From Prochlorococcus sp. AG-459-B06 (lineage in GTDB: Bacteria > Cyanobacteriota > Cyanobacteriia > PCC-6307 > Cyanobiaceae), in the NCBI GenBank assembly GCA_003209475.1, contig QCQY01000007.1, positions 1 to 60,838 of the forward strand: a stretch of DNA of 60,838 bases, written 5' to 3'. Both the position numbers and the translations under genes were made by a program. Under the pieces are notes generated by a model. That model had not been told where the DNA came from. It saw nothing but the letters and a program-made list of their open reading frames with translations, and did no database searches. The first letter of the stretch is position 1; each line of letters opens with the position of its first letter. Below are positions 57,251-60,838 of this stretch, one piece after another.

Positions 57251-58285
57251 TTATTGCTTGTCTAATTGTCTAAGTTTTTTTGCCAATTCTGGTAATTTTT
57301 TAAAAATACTTGAACTCCTTAGCCATGATTTATTTTCCATTGCGGGGAAACCACTAATTACCTTGCCATCTTCTATGTCACAATGGATTCCACATTTTGA
57401 ACTTGCTATGACATTATTACCAACTTTTACTCTATTATTTACTCCTACTTGCCCTGCCAAAATAACACCATCTCCAATATTTGCTCCTCCAGCAATACCA
57501 ACTTGTGCTGCAAGTGCACAATTCTTGCCAATTTTAACTCCATGACCTATTTGTATTAAATTATCCAACTTTGTTCCCTCATCAATAAAAGTAAATCCAA
57601 CTGCGGGTCTATCAATACAACAATTCGTTCCAATTTCTACAAAACTCATTATTTTTACACCACCTTTTTGAGGCATCTTTACCCATTTGCCATTTTTAGG
57701 AATAAAACCAAATCCCTCTGATCCTATAACAGAATTTGAATTAATTACACAATTATCTTTTAGAGTGGTATTTTCGTAAATAACACAATTGGGATGAATT
57801 ATATTATTATTTCCTATTCGAACATTGCCTAAAATTGATGATCCAGGAAGAATATGATTATTGTCACCAATTACAGTATTTTCTCCAATATAGACATTAG
57901 GTCCAATATGGCAATCTGCTCCAATTATTGCTGTTTTATCTATAACCGCTGAAGCGTGAATTCCTGGTTTGAAATTGATAGTTTTATATAAACAATCCAA
58001 TATTTCTGCAAATGCAATTCTTGGATTTTTAACGATTATGTTTGATATTTTGAGTTTCTTTAGGGCAATAACGATTTCATCGTTGTTAGTAGTTATTATT
58101 GCTGATGCTTTAGTTTGATCTAATTTTTCTTTAAGGATATTATTTTCTTCTAAAAAAGATATTTGATGTACAACTGCAGCATCTAATGAGGCAGCATCAT
58201 CTATATTTAAATCTTCGAAAATATTGGCACTAATAAAATTTGAATTTCCTTTTTTTATTAGATCAACTAAATCACTTAAAAGCAT
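57251..58285 (-). CDS. lpxD: UDP-3-O-acylglucosamine N-acyltransferase
   Basis: A 344-residue LpxD. A uridine-binding N-terminal domain spans residues 1-105. About ten hexapeptide turns then form a left-handed beta-helix (for example IIGADCHIGPNVYIGENTVIGDN). The catalytic histidine lies in NLIQIGHGVKIG near residue 244. It adds the N-linked acyl chain in lipid A synthesis at the cytoplasmic membrane. Together with lptB it indicates that this organism builds an LPS outer leaflet. It starts 20 bases after proB ends. Confidence 0.95.
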   Translation of the reverse strand: MLLSDLVDLIKKGNSNFISANIFEDLNIDDAASLDAAVVHQISFLEENNILKEKLDQTKASAIITTNNDEIVIALKKLKISNIIVKNPRIAFAEILDCLYKTINFKPGIHASAVIDKTAIIGADCHIGPNVYIGENTVIGDNNHILPGSSILGNVRIGNNNIIHPNCVIYENTTLKDNCVINSNSVIGSEGFGFIPKNGKWVKMPQKGGVKIMSFVEIGTNCCIDRPAVGFTFIDEGTKLDNLIQIGHGVKIGKNCALAAQVGIAGGANIGDGVILAGQVGVNNRVKVGNNVIASSKCGIHCDIEDGKVISGFPAMENKSWLRSSSIFKKLPELAKKLRQLDKQ

Positions 58286-58305
58286 TTTTCAGTTTTAATT
58301 TTTTT

Positions 58306-59388
58306 CTAAGAGAGAGCAAGAACATCTCTGTGTACGACAATTATCGAGGAGTTGTTATTTTCTTTATTATTTAAGATACTTCTTAATTTGTCGCTACTTA
58401 TTGATACTAAACCTTTTGCAACTTCTTTATCATTTGTATTCACGATTTTAACGGCCTGATTAACCGTAAAATTTCCTTCTACATTCTTAACGCCAACCGC
58501 TAAAAGTGAGGCACCTTTTTTTTTAATTGCAAAAGAAGCACCATCATCTAAAGTAATTTTCCCTACTGTTTGAATTGCATGTGAAAGCCAACTTTTTTTG
58601 TTCCCTATGGGTTTTTCTACTGGATAGAATAATGTTCCAATTTTATTATCATGAAAAATTCCTATTAAGTTTTTTATATTAGTTCCATCAACTAGTTGGA
58701 CTTCAACTCCTCCTTTCGTGGCTATTTCTGCAGAAATTAATTTTGTAGAAATTCCTCCTGTTCCCCATTTATTATTAGAGCTTTGAATATTTTTATCTTT
58801 AATTTCTTTTAATTCACTATTATGAACTTCTTTAATAGGTTGCGCATCTTTATTATTACGTGGATCTTTTGAGTATAGATTTTCAATATCGGTTAATATA
58901 ATAAGTTTGTTAGCATTTATAGCTAGGGCAACTAAAGCAGAAAGGGTATCATTATCTCCATATTTAAGCTCTTCATTCGCTACGGTATCATTTTCATTAA
59001 CTATTGGAATAACATTCAAATCGATTAATTTTTTTAAAGTTTTAGATGCGTTATTAAAGGATTCTCGTGAATTAAAATCAGCTTTAGTTATTAAAATTTG
59101 AGCAATATTATGACCTAATTTATTAAATACTTTATCGTATAAGGACATTAAATTAACTTGACCTACTGCAGCAGTAGCTTGAAGGGTACTTAAATCATTT
59201 GGTCTAGTTTTAATATTTAATTTTTGGCAACCTAATCCAACGGCTCCACTAGTTACTAAAATTAATTTGTTTCCTTTTGAAAGAAAACTTGTAAAGGATC
59301 TAGAAAGGGTTTCAATAACTTTTTCTGTAGATGCTTCCTCTGTTCCTCTTAAAATACTAGTACCAATTTTTATAACCCAAGTTTTCAT
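58306..59388 (-). CDS. proB: Glutamate 5-kinase
   Basis: A 360-residue glutamate 5-kinase, the first step of proline synthesis. The kinase domain shows [11 protein letters not shown] at 5-15, [14 protein letters not shown] near 44-57, [21 protein letters not shown] near 131-151 and GTGGISTKL near 209. Residues about 270-360 form the C-terminal PUA domain ([20 protein letters not shown]), as in the long form of the enzyme. Its start overlaps the yqeG stop by 4 bases (ATGA). Confidence 0.96.
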   Translation of the reverse strand: MKTWVIKIGTSILRGTEEASTEKVIETLSRSFTSFLSKGNKLILVTSGAVGLGCQKLNIKTRPNDLSTLQATAAVGQVNLMSLYDKVFNKLGHNIAQILITKADFNSRESFNNASKTLKKLIDLNVIPIVNENDTVANEELKYGDNDTLSALVALAINANKLIILTDIENLYSKDPRNNKDAQPIKEVHNSELKEIKDKNIQSSNNKWGTGGISTKLISAEIATKGGVEVQLVDGTNIKNLIGIFHDNKIGTLFYPVEKPIGNKKSWLSHAIQTVGKITLDDGASFAIKKKGASLLAVGVKNVEGNFTVNQAVKIVNTNDKEVAKGLVSISSDKLRSILNNKENNNSSIIVVHRDVLALS

Positions 59389-59879
59389 TTTATAAAATGA
59401 GAAATTAATTTTTCTATTGTCAAAGTTAAATTTAATTTAATAGGCAAGCCATCTCTATTTAATCGCTTAACTAATATTGTTTTTATATCACATCTATTCC
59501 CAACAATAATATCTGTAAAAATTCTGTCGCCAATAATGGCTATGTGTTTTGGTTCTCCTCCAATTTCTTTGATAGCAGACAAAGTTACTTTTTTTCTTGG
59601 TTTTGATGCATTGTATTTATACCTTAAATTTAATTCTTTCGCTATTTTTGCGATTCTTTTTTTTGATGGATTGTTACTTATTAAGTATAAGGAGAAAAGT
59701 TTTTTAGATTCTATGATCCAATTTTTTACAGCTTTTGGGATCATATTTGATTTTCTATTTACTAGAGTCCCATCCACGTCTAGCAGTAAAGAATTAATTC
59801 CTTTTTTTTGCAACTCAGATTGAGAAATATTATATATTGGTATCTTTGAATCCCAATTGACTTTTAGGATAGATCTCAT
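59385..59879 (-). CDS. YqeG-family HAD phosphatase
   Basis: A 164-residue HAD-superfamily IIIA phosphatase related to B. subtilis YqeG and to the plant/cyanobacterial phosphatidylglycerophosphate phosphatase group. Motif [11 protein letters not shown] has nucleophile D34 and acid/base D36. Motif II is LISNNPS near 68, the motif III lysine is in ASKPRKK near 92, and motif IV is GDRIFTDI near 117. A phosphatidylglycerol-phosphate phosphatase function is possible by homology to the plastid enzyme but unproven. It is coupled to proB by a 4-base overlap. Confidence 0.88.
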   Translation of the reverse strand: MRSILKVNWDSKIPIYNISQSELQKKGINSLLLDVDGTLVNRKSNMIPKAVKNWIIESKKLFSLYLISNNPSKKRIAKIAKELNLRYKYNASKPRKKVTLSAIKEIGGEPKHIAIIGDRIFTDIIVGNRCDIKTILVKRLNRDGLPIKLNLTLTIEKLISHFIK

Positions 59880-59884
59880 TTATT

Positions 59885-60421
59885 TTAAGAACTACTTTTT
59901 TCAAGCTCAGTTTCAATCAAAGGTTGAATTTTATCAAACTCATCATCTTCAACTAATAAGGCACCTTTGTCTTTTAATTTACCTACAATAAAAAAAGGAT
60001 CTAGTGGAATATATAAGCCATATTCTTGGTCAAAAAGATTAAAGTTAACGAGCAATTCATAACTCTCACTATCATCGTCGACGTAATCTTCTTCTAATTC
60101 ATCGTAAATTGGTTCTTCAAGTTCTCCTGATACTGTTAATGTAACTGCTGATCTGATAAGTCTTAAATCATGTTCTTGAAGAACTGCTTCAGCATTTTTT
60201 AGTATTTGTTCATTTTTATCTATTTTCTCAATTATTTCAGGTTCTTCTTTTTCATTTATCTTAAAAAGACTTACTGGGGTATCAACTGGCGTTAATAAAG
60301 CATATTCTTGGCCTTCAACACTTACTAATTGTTCAAGATAACAAAATAGCTCGTTTCCATTTGAGTCATTTAATAAAAGAGTCTGTGCATCATAATTATC
60401 ATTTGAATTGGCTTCTTTCAT
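59885..60421 (-). CDS. DUF3727 family protein
   Basis: A 178-residue acidic protein of the cyanobacterial/plastid DUF3727 group. Residues about 13-45 form an N-terminal DUF1292-like strand set (LLLNDSNGNELFCYLEQLV). The C-terminal DUF3727 domain holds YELLVNFNLFDQEYGLYIPLDP near residues 119-140. The middle is very rich in Glu and Asp. Function unknown. It is coupled in position to ruvX (26 bases downstream of it) and yqeG (5 bases). Confidence 0.85.
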   Translation of the reverse strand: MKEANSNDNYDAQTLLLNDSNGNELFCYLEQLVSVEGQEYALLTPVDTPVSLFKINEKEEPEIIEKIDKNEQILKNAEAVLQEHDLRLIRSAVTLTVSGELEEPIYDELEEDYVDDDSESYELLVNFNLFDQEYGLYIPLDPFFIVGKLKDKGALLVEDDEFDKIQPLIETELEKSSS

Positions 60422-60447
60422 TTAAAAATTATCTATTCTTTTTAATA

Positions 60448-60838
60448 CTAATATTTTATCTGACGTTTACCAGATATTTCTTCTAATTCTGGACCCTCTT
60501 CGATCCATTGTTCAAGTATTATTTTTGCTGAAAAACTATCAATCAATCCGGATTTATCTTTTTTTATTCCAAATCTATCTGATGATTCCCAAGTTGAACT
60601 ATGTTCGTTGACGTAAGAAAATGGAAGCTTTAATTCATTTGAAAGTAATTGACCGTAATTTTTACAGTCAATAGCTTGAGTGGTCATTTGACCTTCCTCA
60701 TCTAGTGGAATACCTACAATAAACCCAGTCAAATTAAATTCATTTATATAATTTCTAATGATTTTAATCTCTTGATTATTTTCAAACCGTTTTACTGCTG
60801 GAATTATATTTGATGTTATGCAGAGGGGATCACAATAA
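60448..60838 (-). CDS. ruvX: RuvX/YqgF-type Holliday junction resolvase (C-terminal part, cut by window edge)
   Basis: The frame is open to base 60838, so the N-terminus lies outside. The visible 129 residues include [28 protein letters not shown] (equivalent to the family's DERLTT motif, with E as the acidic residue) and the end motif [18 protein letters not shown]. That matches YqgF/RuvX proteins, RNase H-fold enzymes implicated in 16S rRNA end processing and proposed as junction resolvases. The TTG at 60732 is internal, not the start, because the reading frame and family sequence continue upstream. Confidence 0.82.
   Translation of the reverse strand, partial: YCDPLCITSNIIPAVKRFENNQEIKIIRNYINEFNLTGFIVGIPLDEEGQMTTQAIDCKNYGQLLSNELKLPFSYVNEHSSTWESSDRFGIKKDKSGLIDSFSAKIILEQWIEEGPELEEISGKRQIKY

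Noticed and set aside
57132-57545. 137-codon plus-strand frame across leuB and lpxD
   Set aside because: It spans two conserved minus-strand genes and their gap. It has no recognisable motif and is best explained as a shadow.
60448-60732. Separate 94-residue gene starting at TTG 60732
   Set aside because: The frame continues upstream without a stop to the window edge with RuvX-like sequence, so this is the C-terminal part of a longer gene.

Overview
The window is AT-rich (roughly 30-33% GC by eye), densely coded, and lacks rRNA, recognisable tRNA, IS elements, phage genes and CRISPR. The gene set (petN, thf1/psb29, ftsH, sipA, pcyA, chlP, hemA, ccsA, glpX, prk, two aldolases, glgC, gnd, ferredoxin-type sulfite reductase, lpxD) is that of an oxygenic cyanobacterium. 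The low GC, short intergenic gaps, many tiny hypothetical proteins and proteobacterial-type phosphoribulokinase point to a high-light-adapted Prochlorococcus. The strain cannot be fixed from the sequence alone.

Layout. 1-2.9 kb (minus): a DNA-end-repair operon of metallo-beta-lactamase exonuclease, ATP-dependent DNA ligase and DEXH helicase (cut by the window edge). 2.9-9.5 kb: an accessory islet of about 18 mostly very small proteins on both strands, with a DUF2130 nuclease-like protein, a stand-alone IF-2-N-like domain and a possible ribbon-helix-helix protein. 9.6-13.4 kb: a thylakoid maintenance cluster (petN, thf1, clpP, ftsH, sipA). 13.4-19.6 kb: an M16 peptidase pair, pcyA fused by overlap to a DevBCA-type exporter, and a small basic protein. 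19.6-26.4 kb: a glycosyltransferase, rpsB-tsf behind a structured leader, an unknown protein, recG and a VanX-like dipeptidase. 26.4-36.7 kb: sir, glyS, chlP, a VanY-like peptidase, typA, DUF309, a mini-ORF, lptB and ccsA. 36.8-44.7 kb: rpe, glpX, hemA, glgC, gnd, pgl, a CIA30 protein and a hypothetical, covering carbon metabolism plus the first step of tetrapyrrole synthesis. 44.7-50.2 kb: ilvD, a uracil-phosphoribosyltransferase-like protein, a pentapeptide protein, a CobW-type GTPase, a DnaJ-type zinc finger and purS-purQ. 50.2-60.8 kb (minus): class II and class I aldolases, a Gfo/Idh/MocA oxidoreductase, accD, prk, then the tightly packed ruvX-DUF3727-yqeG-proB-lpxD-leuB block.

Many genes serve light-driven carbon fixation and its partitioning. 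glpX, fba, fda, rpe and prk act in the Calvin cycle, glgC in glycogen storage, and gnd and pgl in the dark oxidative pentose phosphate route. chlP, hemA, pcyA and ccsA make pigments and cytochromes, and thf1, ftsH and sipA deal with photodamage and light signalling.

Most of the window is conserved core genome and I see no large unknown multi-gene machine. The observations most worth following are: an interlocked pair of perfect helices (8 and 9 bp, pseudoknot order) in the rpsB leader; a 30-codon ORF with stop/start overlaps on both sides, with a signal-like N-terminus, in the place where an LptA-type gene would be expected before lptB; a uracil-phosphoribosyltransferase relative that has lost its ligand motifs; a proteobacterial-type PRK without a P-loop cysteine; and the small-protein islet at 5.2-9.5 kb, including six ORFs shorter than 60 codons that automated calling could miss.
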